Assembly: GCA_017935325.1 (NCBI GenBank)
Contig: JAGBHV010000050.1
Span: forward strand, 1-58,009
Reading direction: 5' to 3'
DNA: 58,009 bases
DNA from: Clostridia bacterium
Lineage (GTDB): Bacteria > Bacillota > Clostridia > Oscillospirales > Acutalibacteraceae
The number at the start of each line of letters is the position of its first letter. Positions within the stretch are counted from its first letter, which is position 1. The position numbers and the translations under genes were made by a program. Below, piece by piece: positions 9,701 to 15,190 of the stretch. The notes under the pieces were generated by a model. The model saw only the letters and a program-made list of their open reading frames with translations. It searched no databases and was not told the DNA's origin.

Positions 9701-10556
9701 AACATGTTCAATCTGCGGTGCTTACAAAGATGAAGATATTGTTCCGGCGCTCGGTCACAGATATAATAACTGGATAATTGAGGTTGACGAAACATGTACA
9801 GAACAAGGCGTCAAGAGCAGAGTATGCACAGTATGTAACCACAAGGAAACCGGCAAAGTTCTTCCCTCAGGTCACAGATATGTGGCTTTTGTGACAGAAG
9901 CTACTTGCCTTGAAGGCGGCTTTACTGAGTATAAATGTTCATTGTGTGATGACAGTTACAGAGACAATGCAGTTGCAGCTCTTGGCCATGCATACGGTGA
10001 ATGGACAATTATTACTGAAGCTACATGTACTCAGCCCGGTGAAAGAGTAAGAGAATGTTCTCGTTGTGCAGAGGGCACAGAGGGCCATAAAGTGCAGGAA
10101 GAAATTGCAGCTCTCGGTCATAACTATGTATCGGTTGTTACACCTCCCACATATACGGAGTACGGTTATACAACTCATACATGTTCTGTTTGCGGAGATA
10201 CATATGAGGATTCATATATTGAACCTATCGGCGAGGTTGACAGCGTAGAAATCGGAGAAAACATCACTATAAATAAAGATGATGAACTGACACTTGAGCC
10301 CATAATTGTATGCCTCGGTGCTATGAAAAAAGAAGATTGTACAGTAATTTTCGAATCGAAAGATGAATCTGTGGTAAAGATTGATGAAAACGGTGTTATT
10401 ACAGCAGTAGGCAGAGGTAAAACTCAGATTGTCTGTACTGTAATAGATTCAAACGGTAAAGAGGTTACTGATATATGCTCTGTAGAAGTTAAATTTACAA
10501 TTCTTCAGTGGATTATATGGTTCCTTGTTGACGTTCTCCTGGCCTTGTTCAGATAA
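6765..10556 (+). CDS. Secreted BspA-like leucine-rich repeat protein with Cys-rich repeats and Big2-like domain
   Basis: Secreted surface protein of 1263 residues. A signal peptide (about 1-33, ending near FASA) is followed by three blocks of BspA/LRR_5 repeats (about 35-340, 410-580 and 640-850; recurring theme IGxxAFxxCxxLxxVxIP). Between and after them lie about seven cysteine-rich modules of 35-45 residues with the pattern ATCTxxGxxxxxC..CG..GH, five of them in tandem near 960-1165. An Ig-like Big2-type segment (about 1170-1245) precedes an aromatic hydrophobic tail, LQWIIWFLVDVLLALFR. There is no LPxTG motif. In the last Cys module the first cysteine is replaced by tyrosine. BspA repeats elsewhere mediate adhesion; the ligand here is unknown. 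GGGAGGAAG precedes the ATG. Confidence 0.85.
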   Translation: MTRSSKSIKLLSALLALVMVFGLVPAGSLFASALTEGLWTYEISGDEAAITKCDVTAEGEITVPETLGSVPVTGINEHSFSECEKITSVTIPDCVKTVGVCSFEKCAKLVSVKIGAGVQTIGENAFSECGSLEKFEVAAENTAYTSDETGALYNKEKTELIVYPASDASETFTAADSVITIKDNAFAGSKNLKTVILGDKVTAIGKNAFLGSRNLESIVIGKGVTTIGTDAFEGCNKLISFNVNAANTALCSDENGVLYSKDKTQLIRYPAGSSNKAYVVADETTKINILSFADAASLEEITIGKAVKEIAASAFSGCTALTKVNYAGAATEWNAVTIGANNEKLTGASFIFAGGAEHEHEFNVKTVNTATCTQQGSVLYECECGHSYTETLPATGHNFSDNNCTKCLMKKFVLASDGTKAKITGYNGNATDLVIPSVIDGYTINSIGDGAFDGHSEIVSITIPETVEEIGSCAFYRTGYYNTASNWKNGVLYIGKYLIEADDTVNGSYTISDGTTVIADYAFASRSAVTSVTFPASIKIIGDAAFSNCTGLTEVNCGVMKSEWENVVIGTSNDSLLNATLVFVPDPHTHSYDETVEEVEATCTTAGYRIGRCSCGETERTDYAAPGHIFINNVCSGCEGREYEYSVVSGKVTIEGCHESLSGTVKIPSKIGGYNVVAISAIAFAGNNKISAIEIPQGVTTIGEKAFFNCDELVSVSVPASVVSIGKSAFADCAKLTAVSVDEANMNFSSDAEGALFNEAKTEIVYYPTGKTNAEYEIPAGVVTVGENAFSGNKNLEKITLPKEVRTIKTSAFEGCTEITDVIFGGTETKWNKVVIMENNTVITTATKTFLDLSDVETALVNAGKLDLVNAEATASGIIIIITAEENVEFIEIRPMTKESDAAVSVKTEGTAITVSEEGNYVLTFVDCHKTGNKAESEITIGSETYTVKFEFPTVDGGHDYSISEKFEPDCDDDGYTRKTCSICGAYKDEDIVPALGHRYNNWIIEVDETCTEQGVKSRVCTVCNHKETGKVLPSGHRYVAFVTEATCLEGGFTEYKCSLCDDSYRDNAVAALGHAYGEWTIITEATCTQPGERVRECSRCAEGTEGHKVQEEIAALGHNYVSVVTPPTYTEYGYTTHTCSVCGDTYEDSYIEPIGEVDSVEIGENITINKDDELTLEPIIVCLGAMKKEDCTVIFESKDESVVKIDENGVITAVGRGKTQIVCTVIDSNGKEVTDICSVEVKFTILQWIIWFLVDVLLALFR

Positions 10557-10569
10557 GAAGTGTAATAAA

Positions 10570-10602
10570 AAATCCCGTTTCGTTTTGAAACGGGATTTTT
10601 GT
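10570..10602. terminator. Bidirectional terminator between BspA-like gene and ppa
   Basis: Twelve-base perfect inverted repeat AAATCCCGTTTC / GAAACGGGATTT (10570-10581 and 10587-10598), loop GTTTT, T-run on the plus side. The arm is identical to the terminator at 3441-3471; only the loop differs. Confidence 0.85.
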
Positions 10603-10612
10603 TGTTATCAGG

Positions 10613-11146
10613 TTATTTGCAGAAAACTTCAATATAATTATCAAGCGATTCTCTGATAACTTTTACAGCAGCTTCTCTGCCTTTGATTTCTTTTGAAACA
10701 GTTTCTTTATTTTCAAGTGCTTTGTAAACAGAGAAGAAGTGTTTCATTTCGTTGAAAATGTGGTCGGGCAACTCTGAAATATCTTTATATCCGTTGTAAG
10801 TGGGGTCGCCGAAAGGAATTGCAATAATTTTTTCATCAGACCTTCCGCCATCGACCATCGCAATATATCCTATGGGATAACATCTTACGAGTGTTAACGG
10901 TTCAAGAGCCACAGAGCATAAAACAAGCACATCCATAGGGTCTTCGTCGTCGCCGTATGTGCGGGGAATAAATCCGTAGTTTGCAGGGTAGTGAGTGGAA
11001 GTGTAAAGAACACGGTCGAGCATAATAAGGCCTGTTTCTTTGTCCAACTCATATTTTTTCTTGCTGCCTTTCGGAATTTCAACCACAGCTACAAAGTCCT
11101 CGGGTGTAATTCTTTTAGGGTCAATATCGTGCCAGATGTTTTTCAT
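10613..11146 (-). CDS. ppa: Inorganic pyrophosphatase (family I)
   Basis: Soluble family I pyrophosphatase, 177 residues, which hydrolyses PPi to two phosphates and pulls biosynthetic reactions forward. The Mg-binding signature DEDPMDV is clear, together with the N-terminal [13 protein letters not shown] and the NYGFIPRTY block that line the active site. Length and motif order fit the bacterial hexameric family. The ATG at 11146 has only a weak ribosome binding site (GAAAG). It appears monocistronic, between the promoter at 11177-11205 and the shared terminator at 10570-10602. Confidence 0.95.
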   Translation of the reverse strand: MKNIWHDIDPKRITPEDFVAVVEIPKGSKKKYELDKETGLIMLDRVLYTSTHYPANYGFIPRTYGDDEDPMDVLVLCSVALEPLTLVRCYPIGYIAMVDGGRSDEKIIAIPFGDPTYNGYKDISELPDHIFNEMKHFFSVYKALENKETVSKEIKGREAAVKVIRESLDNYIEVFCK

Positions 11147-11176
11147 AAAATCACGCTTTCATTTATCTTTTAATTT

Positions 11177-11205
11177 ATTTTATCACGCACATAAATAATT
11201 GTAAA
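11177..11205 (-). promoter_or_regulatory. Promoter of ppa
   Basis: Minus strand TTTACA (11205-11200), 17-bp spacer, extended -10 TGA with TAAAAT (11182-11177). Confidence 0.6.
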
Positions 11206-11277
11206 GAGAAAGATAATGTTATTGCTGATTTTTGTAGAATAATGTTATAAAAAATAAATATTTTTTTCGTTTTTTTA

Positions 11278-11306
11278 TTGTAATTTTTGTTTATTTGTTA
11301 TAAAAT
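11278..11306 (+). promoter_or_regulatory. Probable promoter of the PRTase-like gene
   Basis: TTGTAA (11278-11283), 17 bp, TAAAAT (11301-11306). The surroundings are very AT-rich, so other registers are possible. Confidence 0.45.
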
Positions 11307-11347
11307 AAGATATCAGGTATTAAAATTTAAAATCAAGGAGGATTTTT

Positions 11348-11992
11348 ATGCCTACAAGTAAAGTCAGCAAAATAAAAACAAAAAGAAATAATCTTTTTCT
11401 TCGTGTGGCAGAAGGCCACTTTGCAATGAGCCATTCGCACAGTAATTATTATATTGATGTTGCAGCGCAGAAATCGCGTCTTTCGGAAGCTACAGCTGTG
11501 GCGCAGGAGCTTGCGAGCAATTACAGATTCCAGAGTAAAATTGTTGATACAATCCTTTGCATTGATGGTATGGAAGTTATCGGCACCTGCCTTGCAAATG
11601 AGCTTACAAAAAATAATTTTATGAATATCAACGCACATCAGACAATTTATGTTGTAACACCTGAAACAAGAGGCGGTTCGCAGATTCTTTTCAGAGATAA
11701 TATTGTTCCGATGATTAAGGGTAAACATGTTCTTGTGCTTTCAGTTTCTGTTGCAACAGGCTTTACCGCAAAAGCAGCTATTGACGCGGTTAAATATTAC
11801 GGTGGCGAAGTTGTAGGTGTTGCATCAATCTTTGCTTCTGAAAAAGAATGTGACGGCTACGAAGTTACATCTGTTTTCGATTCAGGCGACCTTCCCGACT
11901 ATTTCACTTGCGCACCTCATGAATGTCCCCTTTGTAAACAAGGCAAGAAAATCGATGCCCTTGTAAATTACCACGGATTCTCAAAGCTTTAA
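11348..11992 (+). CDS. PyrE-like phosphoribosyltransferase-fold protein with altered PRPP loop
   Basis: Protein of 214 residues resembling orotate phosphoribosyltransferases: a core with the TPETRGGSQILF stretch, the VLVLSVSVATGFTAKAAI segment in the position of the PRPP-binding loop, and a C-terminal CPLCKQGKKID motif seen in one class of PyrE-like proteins. In active type I PRTases the loop carries two acidic residues before TG (VLVVDDVxTTG type); here they are replaced by serine and alanine (SVSVATG). It may therefore be a catalytically altered or regulatory relative and should not be called pyrE. No pyrimidine genes are nearby. AAGGAGG lies eight bases before the ATG; terminator at 12012-12047. 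Confidence 0.65.
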   Translation: MPTSKVSKIKTKRNNLFLRVAEGHFAMSHSHSNYYIDVAAQKSRLSEATAVAQELASNYRFQSKIVDTILCIDGMEVIGTCLANELTKNNFMNINAHQTIYVVTPETRGGSQILFRDNIVPMIKGKHVLVLSVSVATGFTAKAAIDAVKYYGGEVVGVASIFASEKECDGYEVTSVFDSGDLPDYFTCAPHECPLCKQGKKIDALVNYHGFSKL

Positions 11993-12011
11993 TAAATCGA
12001 CACAAATTTTT

Positions 12012-12047
12012 ACCGGCTGTATCGCTATGATACAGCCGGTATTTTTT
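12012..12047. terminator. Bidirectional terminator
   Basis: Twelve-base perfect stem ACCGGCTGTATC (12012-12023) / GATACAGCCGGT (12029-12040), loop GCTAT, followed by ATTTTTT. It ends the PRTase-like gene; the convergent gene stops at 12046. Confidence 0.9.
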
Positions 12048-12519
12048 ATTCTTCAGGTATCTTTTTTCCTTTCTTAATCAGATGTATCACAACCGCTGTT
12101 ATGATGGCGGAGGAGGGTATAAACAAGCATATTCCCACAATAATGTCCTTTGTGCCGTTATCTTCCGGGAAAATATATACGGGGCGTTCAGGGTTGATTC
12201 TGATTTCAACAATATCGCCGATTTTATATTTTGTATCTGTTGTCATCCAATGAACATCTTCGTATACTTCATTGTTATATTCGTAGGAAACTGCGATTGA
12301 GTAATCGTTTTCATCTGTTTCATTGACGTCGGATATTGTTGCACTTACAGGAATGACAATATCCTTGTTTTCATAATATTCATTTCGTTGTTCAATTCCG
12401 TCAGAAAGAAACATGAAAGACAAAACCCAGAATGTTACCACACACATAAACAAACTGATAAATAAACGATTCATACGGCTGTTTATTATTTCTGAAGTTT
12501 TCTTTTCAATATCGTTCAT
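12046..12519 (-). CDS. DUF3592-like two-helix membrane protein
   Basis: Protein of 157 residues with one membrane helix near 18-38, an extracytoplasmic beta-rich segment of about 85 residues, and a second helix near 124-146 ending in a KKGKK tail. The middle part (SYEYNNEVYEDVHW..YKIGDIVEIRINPERP) looks like the DUF3592 fold, in which a small domain with a conserved GDxVxIxxNPxxP motif sits between two helices. Function is unknown. A GGAGGTGG ribosome binding site lies five bases before the ATG. Confidence 0.6.
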   Translation of the reverse strand: MNDIEKKTSEIINSRMNRLFISLFMCVVTFWVLSFMFLSDGIEQRNEYYENKDIVIPVSATISDVNETDENDYSIAVSYEYNNEVYEDVHWMTTDTKYKIGDIVEIRINPERPVYIFPEDNGTKDIIVGICLFIPSSAIITAVVIHLIKKGKKIPEE

Positions 12520-12561
12520 GAAACCACCTCCATGATGTTATTATAACACACGGAATAAATT

Positions 12562-12603
12562 AATCAAGTCCTGCTGTCAGTTAACAACAGGACTTGATTT
12601 TTT
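12562..12603 (-). terminator. Probable terminator after the small PepSY gene
   Basis: Twelve-base inverted repeat AATCAAGTCCTG (12562-12573) / CAGGACTTGATT (12588-12599). On the minus strand it follows the PepSY gene that ends at 12627. The minus-side tract TTAATTTATT is only moderately T-rich, whereas the plus side has TTTTTT. Confidence 0.6.
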
Positions 12604-12626
12604 CAGGGGGGTAATTATGACAAGAG

Positions 12627-12929
12627 TTAATCTCTGAACTCTTTTTCTGCTTTGATTATTTTTCCGCTTTCGGCATTCACTTCGTAGTCGTATTCATATT
12701 TGCCTGAATCAAACTCGATTTCGTAAATATAAGTTCTTCTTTCTTTGTCAAGCTCTATTCTGTAACGTGTAATTTCGGAGGCTTCAAGGCCTGCATGTTC
12801 AAGAATAATCGCTTTTGCCTCGTCTTTTGTTACATTAACTTCCGGAGCAGTCGGGTTATTGTTGTTAAATCCTAAGAAAGGAAATACAGTCATTATAATT
12901 GATAATAATACAGCTAATAAGTTTTTCAT
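12627..12929 (-). CDS. Small secreted PepSY-domain protein
   Basis: Protein of 100 residues: a hydrophobic signal sequence (about 4-21) and one PepSY domain (about 33-98), with the family start KDEAKAIILEHAG and end VNAESGKIIKAEKE. PepSY domains are found in secreted inhibitors of peptidases and in envelope proteins. It is about 70 percent identical over the domain to the neighbouring 174-residue protein, so the two arose by duplication. The signal has no lipobox cysteine. AAGGAGG precedes the ATG. Confidence 0.75.
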   Translation of the reverse strand: MKNLLAVLLSIIMTVFPFLGFNNNNPTAPEVNVTKDEAKAIILEHAGLEASEITRYRIELDKERRTYIYEIEFDSGKYEYDYEVNAESGKIIKAEKEFRD

Positions 12930-12974
12930 ATTGAAGCCTCCTTTATTTTGCTTTGATTTTTAATTTAATATATG

Positions 12975-13499
12975 TTAATCTATTAATTCTTTTTCTGCTT
13001 TGATTATTTTTCCGTTTTCTGCGTTCACTTCATAATCGTATTCGTGTTTACCTGCATTGAATTCAATTTCATAAACGAGAGTACCTCTTTCTCTGTCAGG
13101 TTCAATTCGGTAATATTTAATTTCACTTTCATTAAGGCCTGCATGTGCAAGAACTATTGATTTTGCTTTTTCTTTTGTGATTGCGTTTGCAACAGTTGTT
13201 GCAGGTTCAGCGTGTGTTACAGGGGCATCTGCTGCAGGATTTTTCTTTGTATGTTCCTGTTTCTTTGTTGAAGGGGGAACGTCAGGTGTTTTTGCAGGTG
13301 CTTGAGCTGTCGTTGCTGAAGGTGCAATATCTTCATATGTTGTGCGTTCTGAAATATTGTTTGTCGGAGCAGTTGTTTCTGCATTTGTATTCTGCAAAGC
13401 TTCTGTTGTGGTGGGAGATTCTGTCTTTTCTGTTGTGCAAGCGGTGAATAAGGTTAAGGTGAGTAATGTTGCAGAGATTATTGCGAGTAATTTTTTCAT
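12975..13499 (-). CDS. Lipoprotein with low-complexity linker and C-terminal PepSY domain
   Basis: Protein of 174 residues. The N-terminal signal ends in LFTACTTE, a plausible but not ideal lipobox (F at -3), then a Thr/Pro/Ala/Lys-rich linker (about 22-108) and a PepSY domain (about 108-172) nearly matching that of the downstream 100-residue protein. The linker probably holds the domain away from the membrane. AAAGGAGGAACG precedes the ATG; 45 bp separate it from the paralogue, so co-transcription is likely. Function unknown; a peptidase-inhibitor role is only family inference. Confidence 0.75.
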   Translation of the reverse strand: MKKLLAIISATLLTLTLFTACTTEKTESPTTTEALQNTNAETTAPTNNISERTTYEDIAPSATTAQAPAKTPDVPPSTKKQEHTKKNPAADAPVTHAEPATTVANAITKEKAKSIVLAHAGLNESEIKYYRIEPDRERGTLVYEIEFNAGKHEYDYEVNAENGKIIKAEKELID

Positions 13500-13528
13500 A
13501 GGTCGTTCCTCCTTTTTGTATAGAATAA

Positions 13529-13554
13529 ACGGACGGATGCTGTCATCCGCCCGT
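13529..13554 (-). terminator. Probable terminator of the perR-rubrerythrin operon
   Basis: Eleven-base imperfect inverted repeat ACGGACGGATG / CATCCGCCCGT around CTGT. On the minus strand it is followed by TTTATTC, about 65 bp after the rubrerythrin stop. Confidence 0.5.
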
Positions 13555-13617
13555 CTTGAATTTTTTTCAGTGGGCGGCTAAAATAGTCTGTCGCCTTACG
13601 CTGAGTTTATTTAAGAA

Positions 13618-14160
13618 TTAACCGAAATATCTCTGAAGAAGACCTTCGAATGCTTTGCCGTGTCTTGCTTCGTCACGAGCCATTTCATGAACTGTGTCAT
13701 GGATAGCATCAAGGTTAAGTTCTTTTGCTCTCTTTGCAAGTTCAAATTTGCCGAGTGTTGCGCCGTTTTCTGCTTCAACTCTCATTTCGAGGTTTTTCTT
13801 TGTGCTTGCTGTTACAACTTCACCGAGAAGTTCAGCGAATTTTGCTGCGTGTTCAGCTTCTTCGTAAGCTGCTTTTTCCCAATAAAGACCGATTTCAGGA
13901 TAGCCTTCTCTATGAGCAACTCTTGCCATTGCAAGGTACATGCCTACTTCTGTGCATTCGCCCATGTAGTTAGCTCTGAGGTCTTCGATGATGTCTGCAG
14001 GAGCACCGTCAGCTACACCAACAACGTGTTCTGCTGCCCAGGCTCTTTCAGCTGACTGCTCTACAAATTTTTCAGCAGGAACTTTACACTGGGGGCATCT
14101 TTCGGGAGCTGCATCACCTTCGTGAACATAACCGCATACTGAACATACAAACTTTTTCAT
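13618..14160 (-). CDS. Reverse rubrerythrin (NADH/rubredoxin-linked peroxidase)
   Basis: Protein of 180 residues with the domain order of reverse rubrerythrins: an N-terminal rubredoxin site (C6, C9, C22, C25 in [14 protein letters not shown]) and then a four-helix ferritin-like diiron domain, with [16 protein letters not shown] and EEAEHAAKF carrying Glu/His ligands and a C-terminal DEARHGKAF. In clostridia such proteins reduce H2O2 and O2 and are strongly induced by oxidative stress. It lies 39 bp downstream of perR on the same strand, so it is probably co-repressed through the Per box at 14615. A second rubrerythrin with the opposite domain order is encoded at 30245-30787. Confidence 0.93.
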   Translation of the reverse strand: MKKFVCSVCGYVHEGDAAPERCPQCKVPAEKFVEQSAERAWAAEHVVGVADGAPADIIEDLRANYMGECTEVGMYLAMARVAHREGYPEIGLYWEKAAYEEAEHAAKFAELLGEVVTASTKKNLEMRVEAENGATLGKFELAKRAKELNLDAIHDTVHEMARDEARHGKAFEGLLQRYFG

Positions 14161-14199
14161 AATTTTTTCCTCCGACTTTTCATAAATTTTATTTTAATT

Positions 14200-14571
14200 T
14201 TAATTCTGACAATTTTCACAGATACCGATAAAAGTTAAGATATGGTTTGTGATTTTTGCTTTCGAGTGTTTTTCCGCATCTTCTTCCATTTTGCTGCACA
14301 TCGGCATTTCGATATCATAAACTCTGTTGCAGGAAGTACAGTGCAGGTGGTAGTGATTCTGAGGGTTGCCGTCAAAGTGGTCTGCACCGCCATAAGACAA
14401 TCTCATTATCTGCCCGGTCTCTGTCAGGAGCGAAAGATTTCTGTAAACAGTTCCCATGCTGATATTCGGCATAATCTGCCTGAGTGACCAGTAGAGCTCG
14501 TCAGCGGTGGGATGGTCTTTTCTTGAACAAAGTTCTTCAAGAATGGCATCTCGTTGTGCGCTGTGTTTCAT
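14200..14571 (-). CDS. perR: PerR-type Fur-family peroxide-sensing repressor
   Basis: Protein of 123 residues with an N-terminal winged helix (1-60, ISMGTVYRNLSLL) and C-terminal dimerisation domain. The regulatory metal ligands known from B. subtilis PerR can be placed: H20, D67, H73, H75 and D86, with almost the same spacing; D rather than E at the last position is what distinguishes peroxide sensors. The structural zinc is held by C78, C81, C118 and C121. A GTG four codons upstream is possible, but the ATG at 14571 sits nine bases after GAGGTG and gives the usual start MKHSAQR. Its promoter overlaps a Per box, implying autoregulation, and rubrerythrin follows in the operon. Confidence 0.92.
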   Translation of the reverse strand: MKHSAQRDAILEELCSRKDHPTADELYWSLRQIMPNISMGTVYRNLSLLTETGQIMRLSYGGADHFDGNPQNHYHLHCTSCNRVYDIEMPMCSKMEEDAEKHSKAKITNHILTFIGICENCQN

Positions 14572-14614
14572 TTTCTTTCTCACCTCGCTTATTTTTGATC
14601 AATATCGATAACTG

Positions 14615-14629
14615 TTACTATTATTATAA
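14615..14629 (-). promoter_or_regulatory. Per box operator overlapping the perR -10 region
   Basis: On the minus strand the 15-mer TTATAATAATAGTAA matches the Per box consensus TTATAATNATTATAA at 12 of 14 defined positions and covers the -10 hexamer of the perR promoter. Confidence 0.75.
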
Positions 14630-14650
14630 CTGATTTTCTGCATTTGTCAA
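14623..14650 (-). promoter_or_regulatory. SigA promoter of perR-rubrerythrin
   Basis: Minus strand TTGACA (14650-14645), 16-bp spacer, TATAAT (14628-14623): both hexamers match consensus. PerR bound to the overlapping Per box would block it. Confidence 0.85.
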
Positions 14651-14723
14651 TAGGTTTTTTTAAAAATTTTTCAGTTTTTTTTGAAATTTTTATATTTTTA
14701 CCATTATATATAAATATGTATAC

Positions 14724-14759
14724 AAAAAACCACCCCATAATTCAAAGAACTATGGGATG
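14724..14759 (-). terminator. Terminator of the XRE regulator gene
   Basis: Minus strand CATCCCATA / TATGGGGTG (arms 14759-14751 and 14739-14731; one G-T pair), followed by GGTTTTTTG. Confidence 0.7.
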
Positions 14760-14761
14760 AT

Positions 14762-15007
14762 TTATATTTTGTCTTGTGGTATTTCTTCTGTTCTCGGATA
14801 AGGTTCTTTGCAGTTGGTCAGACCCGCAAGATAATCCATACTTGTGCCAAGTGCAAGTGCAATCTTTTTGCATTGTTCAAAAGTGTAGTATCGTTTTCCG
14901 TTTTCAATTTTTGAGTAATCGCTCTGGTCAATGCCCGTGAGCATCTGCATTTTAATTTGTGTAAAGCCTCTTTCTTTTCTTAATAATTTGAGTCTTGAAT
15001 CGCTCAT
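14762..15007 (-). CDS. XRE-family DNA-binding regulator
   Basis: Helix-turn-helix protein of 81 residues. The HTH_3 domain spans about 5-62 (LKLLRKERGFTQIKMQ..IDQSDYSKIENGKR) and is followed by a short charged tail. The start at 15007 is chosen because GAGGTG lies seven bases upstream; the longer reading frame runs into the divergent promoter. It is transcribed away from the PPC-repeat protein gene, and the 183-bp region between them holds a consensus promoter overlaid by two ATTGACCTAT repeats, so it probably represses that gene and perhaps itself. The inducing signal is unknown. Confidence 0.85.
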   Translation of the reverse strand: MSDSRLKLLRKERGFTQIKMQMLTGIDQSDYSKIENGKRYYTFEQCKKIALALGTSMDYLAGLTNCKEPYPRTEEIPQDKI

Positions 15008-15036
15008 ACAAATCACCTCTACTGAAATTATGTCAC

Positions 15037-15071
15037 ATTGACCTATTGACATTAGGGCGAAATTGACCTAT
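15037..15071. promoter_or_regulatory. Candidate XRE operators (direct repeats)
   Basis: ATTGACCTAT occurs at 15037-15046 and again at 15062-15071, 25 bp apart, one touching the -35 and the other covering the -10 of the promoter at 15046-15074. Spacing and placement suit a dimeric repressor on one face of the helix. Confidence 0.5.
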
Positions 15072-15074
15072 AAT
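15046..15074 (+). promoter_or_regulatory. Consensus SigA promoter of the PPC-repeat protein
   Basis: TTGACA (15046-15051), 17-bp spacer, TATAAT (15069-15074), both perfect. It leaves a leader of about 110 nt that contains a small AGAAC/GTTCT hairpin at 15081-15099 and a strong AGGAGG site at 15178-15183. Confidence 0.9.
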
Positions 15075-15190
15075 TTAAAAAGAACAATTCTCTCGTTCTA
15101 AATCCCCCTATATATCAACTTTGAGAGGAGCGTGTAATTAATTCAAATTGTTTATCGTACAAATCTATTTTTAACACAGGAGGTCAGATT

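Noticed and set aside
11348-11992. Calling this gene pyrE
   Set aside because: The PRPP loop lacks the acidic residues of active orotate phosphoribosyltransferases and no pyrimidine genes are nearby.
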